A DNA stretch of 64,000 bases from CAYZXL01 sp964482435 (GTDB lineage: Bacteria > Auribacterota > JABMQX01). The stretch is taken from contig CAYZXL010000008.1 of assembly GCA_964482435.1 (NCBI GenBank), positions 62,001 to 126,000 on the forward strand. The letters are read 5' to 3'. The notes under the pieces are model-generated. The model was not told the origin of the DNA and ran no database searches. It saw nothing but the letters and a program-made list of their open reading frames with translations. Each line of letters opens with the position of its first letter. Positions within the stretch are counted from its first letter, which is position 1. Positions 35,879 to 45,159 of this stretch are shown piece by piece. The translations under genes and the position numbers were made by a program.

Positions 35879-37495
35879 GTGAGTCGGCATCGCTTTTTTC
35901 TGGGTACCCTCGGGGTCCTGGGGGTTGTGATCGGCCTCAGCGCTTTTAGCGGGAGTGCTGGGGCCAGTACCCGTTACGTTTCCGCCCACGGGGGGAACGT
36001 CTATCCCTACACGACCCCGGAGGGCGCCGCGCGGAAAATTCAGTCAGCGGTTGACGCCTCGCAGGACGGGGATGAGGTCATGGTCGGTGCGGGTCCCTAC
36101 GGCGAACACGTCGTCCTCAAAGAGGGCGTCAATCTATCCGGTTCTGCGAGCGATGAGGTCACGATCTACGGCCTGACACCGGTCAAGCCCGTTCTGACGC
36201 TGACCTGGGACAATGCCGTCAAGGGATTGACCATCGTGGGACCCCCCTATGCAGGCATCGGCATTTATGCGGAATTGGGCCTTCCCCCAGGGAGAACCGG
36301 CAGCTTCAAGCCATTTCGAATATCGGATTGCACAATAGCGTGGTGCGCGGGGCCTGGAATCCTCGTGGTCGCCCGACAGGAGCCCTCTGACGTGTTATTG
36401 CGACCGGACCCGCGGTTCGCGAGTCCAGAGGAGTGGGAGAGGTATTATGAGGCGATTTATGACACCGAATTAGACGTGGAGCTATCGGGCTGCCAGATTA
36501 CCGAGTGCGCAGGGAGCGGCATAGGAGTGCATATACAGGACCTATCTGGCAAGTATGAAGGATACTTTGGCTTCGGCCCATTGGGTGAGCCGTACGGCGG
36601 CCCGATTGAGCTTGGCTTCAAGCACGCCACCCTCAGGATGTCCAAATGCACTATTTGGAACTGTACCGGAAGTGGAGTCAGTGTGTCCGCAGGTTGGGGC
36701 GATAGCGCTCAGGTTATCATGGACAGGTGCATCGTACGCGACAACGGTGGCGACGGTGTTTCTGTGCACTCCGGGGGGGCGACCTCGGACGGCGCGGTGG
36801 CGCGGATTAAGAATTCCTTGATCTCAGGCAACCAGGGCACCGGGGTCCGCCCTGTGTCGTACAACGATGGATGCTGGATGGGTACCTGTCCGTGTGTCCT
36901 CGACGGGGGGTCGGAAACAGGTTGGGTCTACGCTACGTCTTCCACCATTACTGCTAACACAACCGGCATCAGGAACTGGCACTCGCTCAAAAACTGCATA
37001 GTTTACGCGAACGTCGTTTCGGACAGGGAGTTTCCCTACATCTTCCAGGTTTGGCCCGATGGCTCCGTGACCCGCTTTGGGGAGTACGTCAGCCACTGCT
37101 GCGTTGGGTCCGCGGAGCTGGCCGGTGTCCGCGGGAACATAGATAGCGACCCCCTCTTCGCGGATCCTGAACACGGGGACTACAGGCTGCTTCCCGGATC
37201 ACCTTGTATTGACGCGGGTGGGATGTACGCACTGCCAACGATAACGTTACAGGACGGCGCGGCTGTGATTTGCTGGGACCCAGGGAAAGACCTTGATGGA
37301 AATCCCCGAATCTCCGGTAATGGTCCAGACATGGGAGCTTACGAGGCCGCAGGCGACCCCCCGAATTATCTTCTTGAAAGCTCCGAAGACCTCGTCATCT
37401 GGACGGAGGAGTATTACGGCCCGGCCACCACGTGGACCGATCCTGATGCCGGGCCGTTTAGCGCAAAGTTTTATCGTGTCAGGGTCGGAAGGTAG
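35879..37495 (+). CDS. Secreted right-handed beta-helix protein (choice-of-anchor Q type)
   Basis: A 538-residue exported protein with a signal peptide (FFLGTLGVLGVVIGLSAFSGSAGAS). It has the pectate-lyase-like opening IQSAVDASQDGDEVMVGAGPYGEHV, then beta-helix turns with repeated SGCQIT, SKCTIWNC, DRCIVRDNGGDGVSV and KNSLISGN, and ends in DPLFADPEHGDYRLLPGSPCIDAG and PDMGAYEA, the choice-of-anchor Q signature. A last strand segment (LLESSEDLVIW, FYRVRVG) looks like a PVC-type C-terminal module. The same opening and ending occur in the giant protein at 1-7026. The start is GTG at 35879, after GGAGGAG. It may bind or cleave polysaccharide, but no catalytic set is clear. Confidence 0.82.
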   Translation: MSRHRFFLGTLGVLGVVIGLSAFSGSAGASTRYVSAHGGNVYPYTTPEGAARKIQSAVDASQDGDEVMVGAGPYGEHVVLKEGVNLSGSASDEVTIYGLTPVKPVLTLTWDNAVKGLTIVGPPYAGIGIYAELGLPPGRTGSFKPFRISDCTIAWCAGPGILVVARQEPSDVLLRPDPRFASPEEWERYYEAIYDTELDVELSGCQITECAGSGIGVHIQDLSGKYEGYFGFGPLGEPYGGPIELGFKHATLRMSKCTIWNCTGSGVSVSAGWGDSAQVIMDRCIVRDNGGDGVSVHSGGATSDGAVARIKNSLISGNQGTGVRPVSYNDGCWMGTCPCVLDGGSETGWVYATSSTITANTTGIRNWHSLKNCIVYANVVSDREFPYIFQVWPDGSVTRFGEYVSHCCVGSAELAGVRGNIDSDPLFADPEHGDYRLLPGSPCIDAGGMYALPTITLQDGAAVICWDPGKDLDGNPRISGNGPDMGAYEAAGDPPNYLLESSEDLVIWTEEYYGPATTWTDPDAGPFSAKFYRVRVGR

Positions 37496-37945
37496 CAGCG
37501 CTCTGCGGAGCGCGCCTCACCTCTTGGGCAGCAACGGGGTCAGAACGCTTCGACCCTATGGAAGCGCATTATGGCCTCATCGGGAAGGCGAGGTCAAATG
37601 GTCTGGGTTGTTCCGGGAGATGGGGACGCCATGCAACGTGCGCGACCACCCCGTGTAGCGGGGTAATCCTGTCCTCTCCCGCCAAGGGCGGGAAAACGTC
37701 CCTGGCCGCGGGCGGGCCTGCCCCTGTCCTTTTTCGGCCTGGCGGCTTTCCGAGAGGACTCCTGTCAGGATTTCGTTTGCTCTCGCCAACACGCGAGGGG
37801 CGCTGAGGGGGCTGTTGCGCTCACGGCTTCTCCGCCTTGGGTGCCGGAGTCACACGTTCGCTCACACCCGAAATACAGCCGCACCCAAAAAAGGCAGAAG
37901 GATGGGAAACGCGATGGAATGGCTATAGGAACTAATGGGAAAAAG
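37496..37945. other. Gene-free interval before the tRNA-Arg
   Basis: No gene seen. It carries one copy of a 17-bp string, gaaatacagccgcaccc (near 37870), repeated at about 38405. Confidence 0.5.
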
Positions 37946-38020
37946 CGCGCCCGGGGGGATTTGAACCCACGACACCAGGATCCGGAGTCCTGTGCTCTAT
38001 CCGGACTGAGCTACGGGCGC
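37946..38020 (-). tRNA. tRNA-Arg(CCG)
   Basis: A 75-nt tRNA on the minus strand. The acceptor GCGCCCG pairs with CGGGCGC, with discriminator G. The anticodon stem CAGGA/TCCTG encloses CTCCGGA, giving CCG, which reads CGG. CCA is not encoded; CTTTTTCCC follows, a probable weak terminator. The T stem as read (GTGGG/CCCCC) contains one U-C mismatch. Confidence 0.92.
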
Positions 38021-38689
38021 GGCATTCGCAGGCTTCTTCAGTTGCCGGGTCAGAGGCTTTTCGCCCGCCCGGCGGTTCCGTCGGGCACAACACTCCAATC
38101 CGTCATCGGGGCTTTTCGGCTCTCTTCCCGGCATCGAATCTTGACGAAGCATAAGATACCAAAGCAAAGCAGTTCCCGCAAGTTCGTTTTGCTGCGGGGG
38201 TGCGGCTGAGTAATCGGGGCATATCGCGCCGCTTGCTTTCGGTGCTGCGCCAAGCAGCTCTTTAGCCCCGCCTCGGCGGGGCTTCAGCCGGCATCGCTGG
38301 TAGCCACCTGCTTTAGCTGGTGGTCCGGCGCTCCGGCCCAGCCCTCACTCGAGCCGCCTTCAGGCGGACTTCTCGAACAAGGGATTCATCCACCCCCTGC
38401 CCCGGAAATACAGCCGCACCCTTGCTGCGGGGTGTGCCCCGTTCAGGCGGCGACTCTGTTTGCCCGCGACGGAAGAACTCATTCCGTTGGCTGATGCGGG
38501 GCAGCGATGCATGGTCAGAATCCTCTTCGACGGAATCCAGCAGGTCATGACACCATCGTGCTTCGAATCAAATCGGTGGGATAGGTTCGCAGGAAAAGGG
38601 CGCCGAGACCTCGTTCTCAGGATGCGCGGGTCTGCTTTCGCGTCTGAAAGCTTGCCGTCATCAGGGGACATCTGTCGCGCCATCGTCCC
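38021..38689. other. Gene-free, repeat-rich interval
   Basis: No convincing gene in 669 bp. It holds two hairpins at 38264-38323 and repeats of a CAGCCGCACCC string (direct near 38411, inverted near 38198). Confidence 0.5.
38264..38323. repeat. Two intergenic hairpins
   Basis: AGCCCCGCC/GGCGGGGCT (38264-38283), a near-loopless 9-bp stem, and CCACC/GGTGG around tgctttagct (38304-38323). Neither has a T-run. Confidence 0.5.
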
Positions 38690-40144
38690 TCACGGTGAAA
38701 TTCTGTCATATCCCAGGAGCTGTGCGTTTTCTCCTTTCCAGAGGTTTAGAACCCATGCAGCAATCCGATGAAGCTCCGCAAAACCCGGATTCTCCGTCTC
38801 GGGGTAGCGCTGCTCAATCTCCTGGACGTGTTGAAGTGCCGCGCGGTAAATCGCCAGCTTCTCGGCGCTCACCTTGCCCCGCGCTTTCCGGATGCGAACC
38901 ATTTCGGGGGAGGTGAGGGGCGAGGGCTGGCACCATGACCGCTCCAGAGCAAATATGCGCTGCAGCTCCAGCGCGTCCTCGACGGCTTGTGGCGTTGCGT
39001 TCTTCCCGAAGAGGTCTTCGCCGAGCTTTTTCTTGAACTCGTCGAAGGATAATTCCGGATTTCGAGAGAACTCTCGGTACGCGATGCGATTGACCCGGAT
39101 TGGCAACTCATTATAAGGAATTTTCTCTTGTGGCAGCCAGCCGAACCCCAGCGGCACTTGCCGTCGTCCGACGAGCCATTGTTGCCCCTCCTCCGGATGC
39201 GTGGCGACGAAAGAGTAAGCCTCCAGCGACGGAACGTAGGCGGAGACGCCGGCTTCCTTCGCGCGTTTAGCGCCGGCCTGGATTCGTTCGGGCGTCCCCA
39301 GGGATGGAGATTCGTCCCACCAGAGGCTCGAGGGTGCCTGACGTATCAACTTCTCGTCGAGGTGCGCGCTGTGGGGCGTAAAAAAGAGAGTCCACCGGGG
39401 ATCGAACTTCTGAGTTGCCGCCGTGACACCGAAGCCCGGCACCTTCGCGCCAGAAAAGTAATGCGGGTAAACGGCAATCATGGCGTTGGGTTTCTTCGCC
39501 CATATTTCCTTTGAGATACGCTCGACGAACCGAAACTCGTTGTCGAAATGCCGGTCCCCGCAATCCGGGCAGAAGCAAATCGCGTAGTCGGAGGCCTCAA
39601 TCATCAATCCATCGGCGTTCGGGTAGAAGTCGAAGAACATCTCGCGCACGTACTCGAGCATGAATCGCTGGGATTCCTCTCTCGACGGACAGAGGTTGTA
39701 CCCCCAGCAGTGGATGCCGCCGAGAGAGGCAGCTTGGCCGTTCTTTTGAGTGGCCTTCAATTCCGGATGCGCCAGCGGGTACTGGTTCACTCCGTCGTAG
39801 GCGAAGGGCGTGAAGCCGAGCAGCACCTTGATTTGCTTTGTGTGTGCGTAGTCTATGAGCTGCCGCAGGAAATCGTGGCGAACGTTCTCGTGCTCTTCAT
39901 TGTACTGCCACGTGATCGGGAACTGGCGCGAGCGAAATGCCCCCGCCGTCCAGAGCAACAGCAAATTCGCACCGTCGGATTGGAAGCAATCAACTGCCTC
40001 CTTCCACGCCTCAAGCCCGTAAGTAGGCATCCGCATGAACGTGATATAGTAGCCCGTGTAGCGGAATTCCTCGCCGTGCGAAAAAGTCGCCAGAAGCAGC
40101 GCAGCGCATGATATAAACAGCGGCGGTCTTGTTATCGTGCTCAT
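38690..40144 (-). CDS. Secreted glycoside hydrolase-like TIM-barrel protein
   Basis: A 484-residue exported protein. A signal peptide (PLFISCAALLLATFSHGEE) precedes a TIM barrel with family-20/alpha-glucuronidase-like features: YGLEAWKEAVDCFQSDGANLLLLW, YAHTKQIKVLLGFTPF, NADGLMIEASDYAICFCPDCGDRHFDNEF and MIAVYPHYFSGAKVPG. In similar families an acidic pair near EASDY acts in catalysis, but I cannot assign a GH family. A CxxC pair (CFCPDC) lies near the presumed active site. The start at 40144 follows AAGGA; the C-terminal third is helical. It lies among other secreted glycan-acting genes on the same strand. Confidence 0.7.
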   Translation of the reverse strand: MSTITRPPLFISCAALLLATFSHGEEFRYTGYYITFMRMPTYGLEAWKEAVDCFQSDGANLLLLWTAGAFRSRQFPITWQYNEEHENVRHDFLRQLIDYAHTKQIKVLLGFTPFAYDGVNQYPLAHPELKATQKNGQAASLGGIHCWGYNLCPSREESQRFMLEYVREMFFDFYPNADGLMIEASDYAICFCPDCGDRHFDNEFRFVERISKEIWAKKPNAMIAVYPHYFSGAKVPGFGVTAATQKFDPRWTLFFTPHSAHLDEKLIRQAPSSLWWDESPSLGTPERIQAGAKRAKEAGVSAYVPSLEAYSFVATHPEEGQQWLVGRRQVPLGFGWLPQEKIPYNELPIRVNRIAYREFSRNPELSFDEFKKKLGEDLFGKNATPQAVEDALELQRIFALERSWCQPSPLTSPEMVRIRKARGKVSAEKLAIYRAALQHVQEIEQRYPETENPGFAELHRIAAWVLNLWKGENAQLLGYDRISP

Positions 40145-40352
40145 TGTCTTATATCCTTTGTCGTCCAGTGCAAGGGGATCATGACCGGTTTGAACTCGGC
40201 GCACTTGCGCAAGTCCGATTGCCTTCTCTCCTCGCCCCTTTCTTCCCGCGAGGGCGGTGCGAAGGCAATCACTTTCTTAGAAGAGACTTGACGGAGAGCG
40301 GCGACAGGCCAAGCCTCTGAGTCGAAACCGGGATGAAAGCCCACTGCACCAT

Positions 40353-42389
40353 TCAGTCATTTCGCTTCTCGACGTTGACGATGAAATCAAACCATTCGCC
40401 GTGGCGCTCGCCGTCAAGCGAAACGTCCAGGGCAACAATGTTGACGCCGGGTGCGGTGTCCGGAGACGCCTTCAAGCGAACAGGAAAGGCTTGTCTGCTC
40501 TCTGCCCTCACCTCTGCTTCGAGGACCGACGGCTCGGCGACAAGACCGGGGGGCGCGTGAATTTCGATCCGGTGCCTTTGTGGTTGTTTGTGAAAGTTGC
40601 GCACGTGTATCTGCACCTCCGCCGACTCACCCGGTTGGAGCGTCACACGGTAAGGCTCCGCCCGCACCCAGAATGGGTCGAACCAATAGCGATAGTCGGA
40701 CAGCGAGCTCACAGCTTGAAACGCATCGCGCATTTCATAGGCCCAGCGGCGGAAACGTTCGATCATCTGGGCGGGACGATTCATAACGTACGAATGGCCC
40801 CCGACGATCAGGTCGGGCTGGAGGCGATGCAGGTACTCTCCCGCGAGGATGTACCCTTCCTCGAGAACGGCGCTGTTGTGGGCCACGACCGCCTCGTGGC
40901 CGGTCTGCGAGGGGTCAGTTGGGTCGCCGAACAGGTTGTCTCCGGTGAAAGCGACCTTTCGCCCGTCTATGACGCCATGCAGACAGAGAGCGAACTCCGT
41001 CTGACCCGGCATCCAGTCCACCGTGAACTTGAATCCTTCCCAGTCAAAAGTCTCCCCGGATTTGAAAAGCCGGTCAAAACGAATGGAATCGAATCCCCTG
41101 CCATAGGTCTGGATGGCAGCGGCGTAGTCGAACCGTTCCGGATGTTCGCACACGGGCGCCATGCGGTCCAGTGCCCAGACCTGCGCGCCCCACTTCTCCC
41201 GCAGATGAGGCACCTCAAGAAAATGGTCGCCATGCATGTGCGTGATAATCACCGCATCGAGCTGTTTCAGCCCGAGCTTTTCTCGCATTCCCTCGATCGC
41301 CCGGTCGAGAAAAGTCTCGTCGAGCAACCCGCAGTCCACAACCAGACCGTGCCCGCTGTCTGACAGAATCAATCCGAAATTCGGCCAATAATCCGGGCCT
41401 TTGAATTTGAATAGATGCGGCGAGACCTCCCAAACGTGGGGGACAGGGCTCGGGCGGGAAACATCGTCCTGGGAGGCTGCCGAAAACGTGTTCACCTCGT
41501 ATCCGCGCACAAGGAGGCGTTCGAGCTTGCGAAGCTTCTTTTGATAGTCACGCAATTGAGGCTTCGGGTCGCGGACGACCGGCCCGTGCGACGGCAGCAG
41601 CCACGCCGGATCGAAGCTCTCGACGAGCGCGGCGGAGTTGTGCAACGCATAGATGCCCGAGGCAAAGCCGTAGTCCCATTCCGTGTCGAACCATGTGTGC
41701 ATGCGCGCGCCATCGAGCATAACGTCCCCGCTGAAAGCCAGCCAGGAACCCTTCTCCTTCAGAAAGTACGACATGCCTCCCGGGCTGTTCCCGCGTGTCT
41801 CGACGCACCAGAACTCGTGTCCGCGCCAGTTGAAAGTGTCCATCTTCGAGAACGTACGGTCCAGGGGAATGGGCTGGTTGGGGGGCCGGACATAGCTTGA
41901 GCCATAGACCGTGAAGGCGTCTCCAAGAGTCGGTTTCATCTTGCGGAAATCGGACGGTCGCTCGAACAGTGCCCGCTCGGCAGCCGGCGCTGCTGCCTTC
42001 GCGCCAGAGCCCTTAAGGCGAGTGAAGCCCTGGCATTGCTCGCGATGGTGGTGCGTGAACAAAACCCACTCAACGCGCTTCACGCCGATCTCCTGCAAAT
42101 GGTCGAGAATGCTGCCATCGCCGAGGTCAACCAGGAGCGCCGCATCGCCGTCGCGCAATACATAGACGTTGCACGTGTCCGTCCAGACGAACAGGTCGGG
42201 CAGGGCTCTGGCATCGGGCTGAAACAACCCTCTGATGATGCCCGGTTCCCGTCGAGGTTCGGCAGGGTCTGCCTGGCCGCTGTTGACTTGGAGAACAGAA
42301 TACAACAACGGGATGAATGCCAGCCGCAGGCTGATGCGTTTCCAACTCCTCCGGGTTCGCTGCTTTTGAATCTGCTGTCGTGGTCTCAT
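40353..42389 (-). CDS. Exported protein with two fused metallo-beta-lactamase-fold domains
   Basis: A 678-residue protein. A basic N-terminus and hydrophobic segment (about 20-38) look like a signal peptide or anchor. The first MBL domain (about 70-290) has THHHREQ where HxHxDH is expected, so its metal site is altered, but it keeps FSGD and LPSHGP. The second (about 330-560) has the full THMHGDH, with FTGDN and VGGHSY. A C-terminal Ig-like module (about 590-670, VTLQPGESAEVQIHVRN) resembles NPCBM-associated NEW3 domains. The substrate is unknown; secreted MBL proteins hydrolyse esters, lactones or phosphodiesters. GGAGGG precedes the ATG at 42389, 19 nt after the GH39-like stop, so they share a transcript. 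Confidence 0.8.
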   Translation of the reverse strand: MRPRQQIQKQRTRRSWKRISLRLAFIPLLYSVLQVNSGQADPAEPRREPGIIRGLFQPDARALPDLFVWTDTCNVYVLRDGDAALLVDLGDGSILDHLQEIGVKRVEWVLFTHHHREQCQGFTRLKGSGAKAAAPAAERALFERPSDFRKMKPTLGDAFTVYGSSYVRPPNQPIPLDRTFSKMDTFNWRGHEFWCVETRGNSPGGMSYFLKEKGSWLAFSGDVMLDGARMHTWFDTEWDYGFASGIYALHNSAALVESFDPAWLLPSHGPVVRDPKPQLRDYQKKLRKLERLLVRGYEVNTFSAASQDDVSRPSPVPHVWEVSPHLFKFKGPDYWPNFGLILSDSGHGLVVDCGLLDETFLDRAIEGMREKLGLKQLDAVIITHMHGDHFLEVPHLREKWGAQVWALDRMAPVCEHPERFDYAAAIQTYGRGFDSIRFDRLFKSGETFDWEGFKFTVDWMPGQTEFALCLHGVIDGRKVAFTGDNLFGDPTDPSQTGHEAVVAHNSAVLEEGYILAGEYLHRLQPDLIVGGHSYVMNRPAQMIERFRRWAYEMRDAFQAVSSLSDYRYWFDPFWVRAEPYRVTLQPGESAEVQIHVRNFHKQPQRHRIEIHAPPGLVAEPSVLEAEVRAESRQAFPVRLKASPDTAPGVNIVALDVSLDGERHGEWFDFIVNVEKRND

Positions 42390-42408
42390 TGCTTGGGTCC
42401 CTCCACGC

Positions 42409-43797
42409 TTACTCAAATGACCAATATTTCACGGCGTAAGGCTCAAACTCGATTTTCAGATGCTGGTCGCCCTTCTTCATTTCCGCGGTCGGCTGAGGCC
42501 GGAGACGAGCGTTTTCATCGTTGCTGGCGGTCACTGCGTCAAGAACAAGATGGCGCATTCTCATGTCTTTCGGCAAGCCGTTGATGTCGAGCTCCACCTC
42601 GACGGATGATGCCGAGAAATTCCACAGGAGAAGGTGGTAGATTCGGAGCTTCTCATCATGCGTGGCGAAGCCGTGGATAGCCGCATCGGAGGAGGTCAAC
42701 CGCAGCCGCTCCCCCGTCAGCCGCGAAAGAAGCTTGAACGCGAAGTACGCTGGCCGGACAGTGTTCTGGTAATCAAACAACCCATCAAACTGCGGCATCC
42801 GGTTCCACCACTTTGTCATGAACGCGGTCCCTTGCGGCGACATGAACGGGGCGAATCGTTCGTAAGAAACGTGGTAGTCGCGGATGTGATAATAGCACGA
42901 GTAGTCGAGGCCCGCTTCCTTCATCTGCCAGATAACCTCCACGACGAAGCATGGCTGAAAGCGCGGGTCGAGCGGCGGATTCATCAAGTCCATGTTCCAT
43001 TCGTCGAGGATTGTCTCGGGCTTCAGCGTCGGGTGCTTCTTGAGGAGGTTTTTGACGTACTCGACGGTTTCACGGACGGCATCCGGGTTGCTGCTGTAGA
43101 TGTGCCATGAGACAAAGTGCAGCGGCACACCCTCTTTCCCACAGAACTCTAATAGAGCAGGCAGAATGGGCGAACGCGCGTACGCCAACGCAGGTCCGCC
43201 AACAAGCGCCTCCGGGTCCGCCCGGAGGATTGCCGCCACGGTGCGCTGGTAGTACCGCGTGTAACTATCGGGCTTGAAACGATACGGGCAGCCGCCGCTC
43301 TCTCCAATATCCGGCTCGTTGGCAACCTCCCAATAACGAATCCCTGCGTTCTTCTCCCGATAATGCTTGACCAGGCTGTAAATCAACCGTTCCCACTCCT
43401 CGTAGTCGTTTGGCTCGACGATGTCCTGATTGACGACGGGAAAAAGAACGCGCGGCTTGAAGCAGATACACATCAACGGCCTGGCGCCGGTCTTGAGGAT
43501 TGTCTCCACGCAGTGGTCCAGCGTCTCGAAATGATACCGACCCCGCTCTGGCAAAAGGTCAAAGTATTCCTGAATGAATAGGCGAATGAGTCGAGGTCTC
43601 AGGGCGCGGATTTCCGCGACGCGGTCGGACCACATCGGCTCTTCGGACAATCCGCCCTGTCCAAGCGCCATGCGATCAATTTCCAGCGGCCCGAGTCGCT
43701 CCTCACAGGATACCCTCACTGAGACCGCGCGCAGTTGTGCTTCTGACATAGCACATGACAGAACCAATAGAACTACGGTGAGTGCTACAGTCCTCAT
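42409..43797 (-). CDS. Secreted GH39-like glycoside hydrolase
   Basis: A 462-residue exported protein with a signal peptide (ALTVVLLVLSCAMSEAQ) and a GH-A clan TIM barrel. The acid/base Glu is in YWEVANEPDIG (about residue 160), and the nucleophile Glu is probably in TILDEWNMD (about 265). The layout resembles GH39 beta-xylosidase and alpha-L-iduronidase. A C-terminal beta-sandwich (about 370-460, LRIYHLLLWNFSASSVEVELDI) follows, as is usual. AAAGGAG precedes the ATG. The double MBL gene follows directly. Confidence 0.82.
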   Translation of the reverse strand: MRTVALTVVLLVLSCAMSEAQLRAVSVRVSCEERLGPLEIDRMALGQGGLSEEPMWSDRVAEIRALRPRLIRLFIQEYFDLLPERGRYHFETLDHCVETILKTGARPLMCICFKPRVLFPVVNQDIVEPNDYEEWERLIYSLVKHYREKNAGIRYWEVANEPDIGESGGCPYRFKPDSYTRYYQRTVAAILRADPEALVGGPALAYARSPILPALLEFCGKEGVPLHFVSWHIYSSNPDAVRETVEYVKNLLKKHPTLKPETILDEWNMDLMNPPLDPRFQPCFVVEVIWQMKEAGLDYSCYYHIRDYHVSYERFAPFMSPQGTAFMTKWWNRMPQFDGLFDYQNTVRPAYFAFKLLSRLTGERLRLTSSDAAIHGFATHDEKLRIYHLLLWNFSASSVEVELDINGLPKDMRMRHLVLDAVTASNDENARLRPQPTAEMKKGDQHLKIEFEPYAVKYWSFE

Positions 43798-43977
43798 AAG
43801 CGAGCTTCTCCTTTCGTCGTTCGACGGCGATGCAACTGAGGAATCCGTCGTTGGTCTCGGAGCAGAGAGACAGAGGCGTCAGAACAGTGCGCCATGTATG
43901 CAACAACTGTGTCGCCTGACCAGTCGCTGCACAAACTCAAGACGCAGTGTCCTTGCCCGCCTTTCTGCCTGCATGAC

Positions 43978-45150
43978 CTACTGCCCGGGAACCAGCGATG
44001 GAAGTTCCGGCAGCGGGACGACTTGCCAACCTTCGGTCCCAGAGCGAATATCCCGTTCGACAAATTCCCAGATGACTAACTTCTTGTTCGCGAGCAACTC
44101 TGGCCGCCAATACAACTCCTGCCGGACTAACGTCGAGGCGCCCCCGTCATTGATGATTGAGGTCAGGGGCTGTTTTAGTTCCCTTGCCAGGTGCGCGACA
44201 AATCCGGCTGCCCGCGGCTCGTCCTGCTCGAAAATCCGCAAGAAGCTGTCACCGAGAACGAGGATTTCGGAATCCGGCTGATCCTCGTAGAGGGCCCCGT
44301 TGTCTCGCCTGAGAACCTGGTCGCACGTGAACTGCTGCGGCGCCACATGGCGTTCAATTTGCCGCACCTGTAGCATCGCCAGGACATCTCCGACCCGTCG
44401 CAACTGCACCGGTCTCTCGTCGTAGTCCACGGTCCCGAGCCTGGCCCAGCCTTGTTCAAGGACTCTCTGCGCTACGGCCTTCGCCGCGAACTTCACCCCT
44501 TCGGGCGACCAGTGGCTGTCCTGCGCAAGATATAGCGTCTCCTTTCCAGGTTGGCCCTCTGCCTCTTTTGCCTCCCGGAAAATCTCGAACAGGTTGACTA
44601 CCTCGACGCCTGCCGCTTTCAGGCGGCGGAATAGGTCTCGGGTCTGAGGACAGACCGCGACACCCGGGTGACCTGCCCGCCGCGCAACCATCTCCGGATA
44701 AATGCTCTCCTTGTTCGGTGCCGGAAGGACCAGCAACCGAATCCCACGAGCTGCAAGTTGGTCTCTGAACGATACTATGGCCGGCAACGGATCGCCCGCT
44801 CGGTCCGTGGCTTTCTTTGCTGCCGGGCGACGCGTGATGTAATCCATACCCGGCTTATAAAACACCCACCCCTCTCGTCCCACCAGCGCCTTATCCCCGG
44901 CATCCTTTAGCAGCACGAACTGGGCGTATTGCATCCACGGGCGCAACGCCTTCACTACCCAGCTTGCCTCCTCCAAATTCGTCTCGTAGGCGCGCAGGTT
45001 ATCTTCCGTCGGCTTCTGCCTGAAAATGTCCAGAACCTGCGGCCGCTCGCCTTGCCGGAGTTCCAGCGCAGTCTGGACGATCGGCACCGTGGAAATCATC
45101 GCCACGAAGGTCACCGTCAGGAAAACGCTCACTCCGCGTCTCTGCGCCAC
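43978..45150 (-). CDS. AlgJ/AlgX-like acetyltransferase-associated SGNH protein
   Basis: A 390-residue protein with an N-terminal membrane anchor (about 8-28) and an AlgJ/AlgX-type SGNH domain: GREGWVFYKPG, LLVLPAPNKESIYPE, YLAQDSHWSPEG (the Asp-His pair) and EILVLGDSFLRIF (the Ser nucleophile). Such proteins O-acetylate extracellular or periplasmic polysaccharides with acetyl groups delivered by an AlgI-type membrane protein, whose gene lies 9 nt upstream. The start is GTG at 45150 after AGGAGGAGG. No alginate polymerase or epimerase is present, so the polymer is unknown. Confidence 0.88.
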   Translation of the reverse strand: MAQRRGVSVFLTVTFVAMISTVPIVQTALELRQGERPQVLDIFRQKPTEDNLRAYETNLEEASWVVKALRPWMQYAQFVLLKDAGDKALVGREGWVFYKPGMDYITRRPAAKKATDRAGDPLPAIVSFRDQLAARGIRLLVLPAPNKESIYPEMVARRAGHPGVAVCPQTRDLFRRLKAAGVEVVNLFEIFREAKEAEGQPGKETLYLAQDSHWSPEGVKFAAKAVAQRVLEQGWARLGTVDYDERPVQLRRVGDVLAMLQVRQIERHVAPQQFTCDQVLRRDNGALYEDQPDSEILVLGDSFLRIFEQDEPRAAGFVAHLARELKQPLTSIINDGGASTLVRQELYWRPELLANKKLVIWEFVERDIRSGTEGWQVVPLPELPSLVPGQ

Positions 45151-45159
45151 GGCCTCCTC

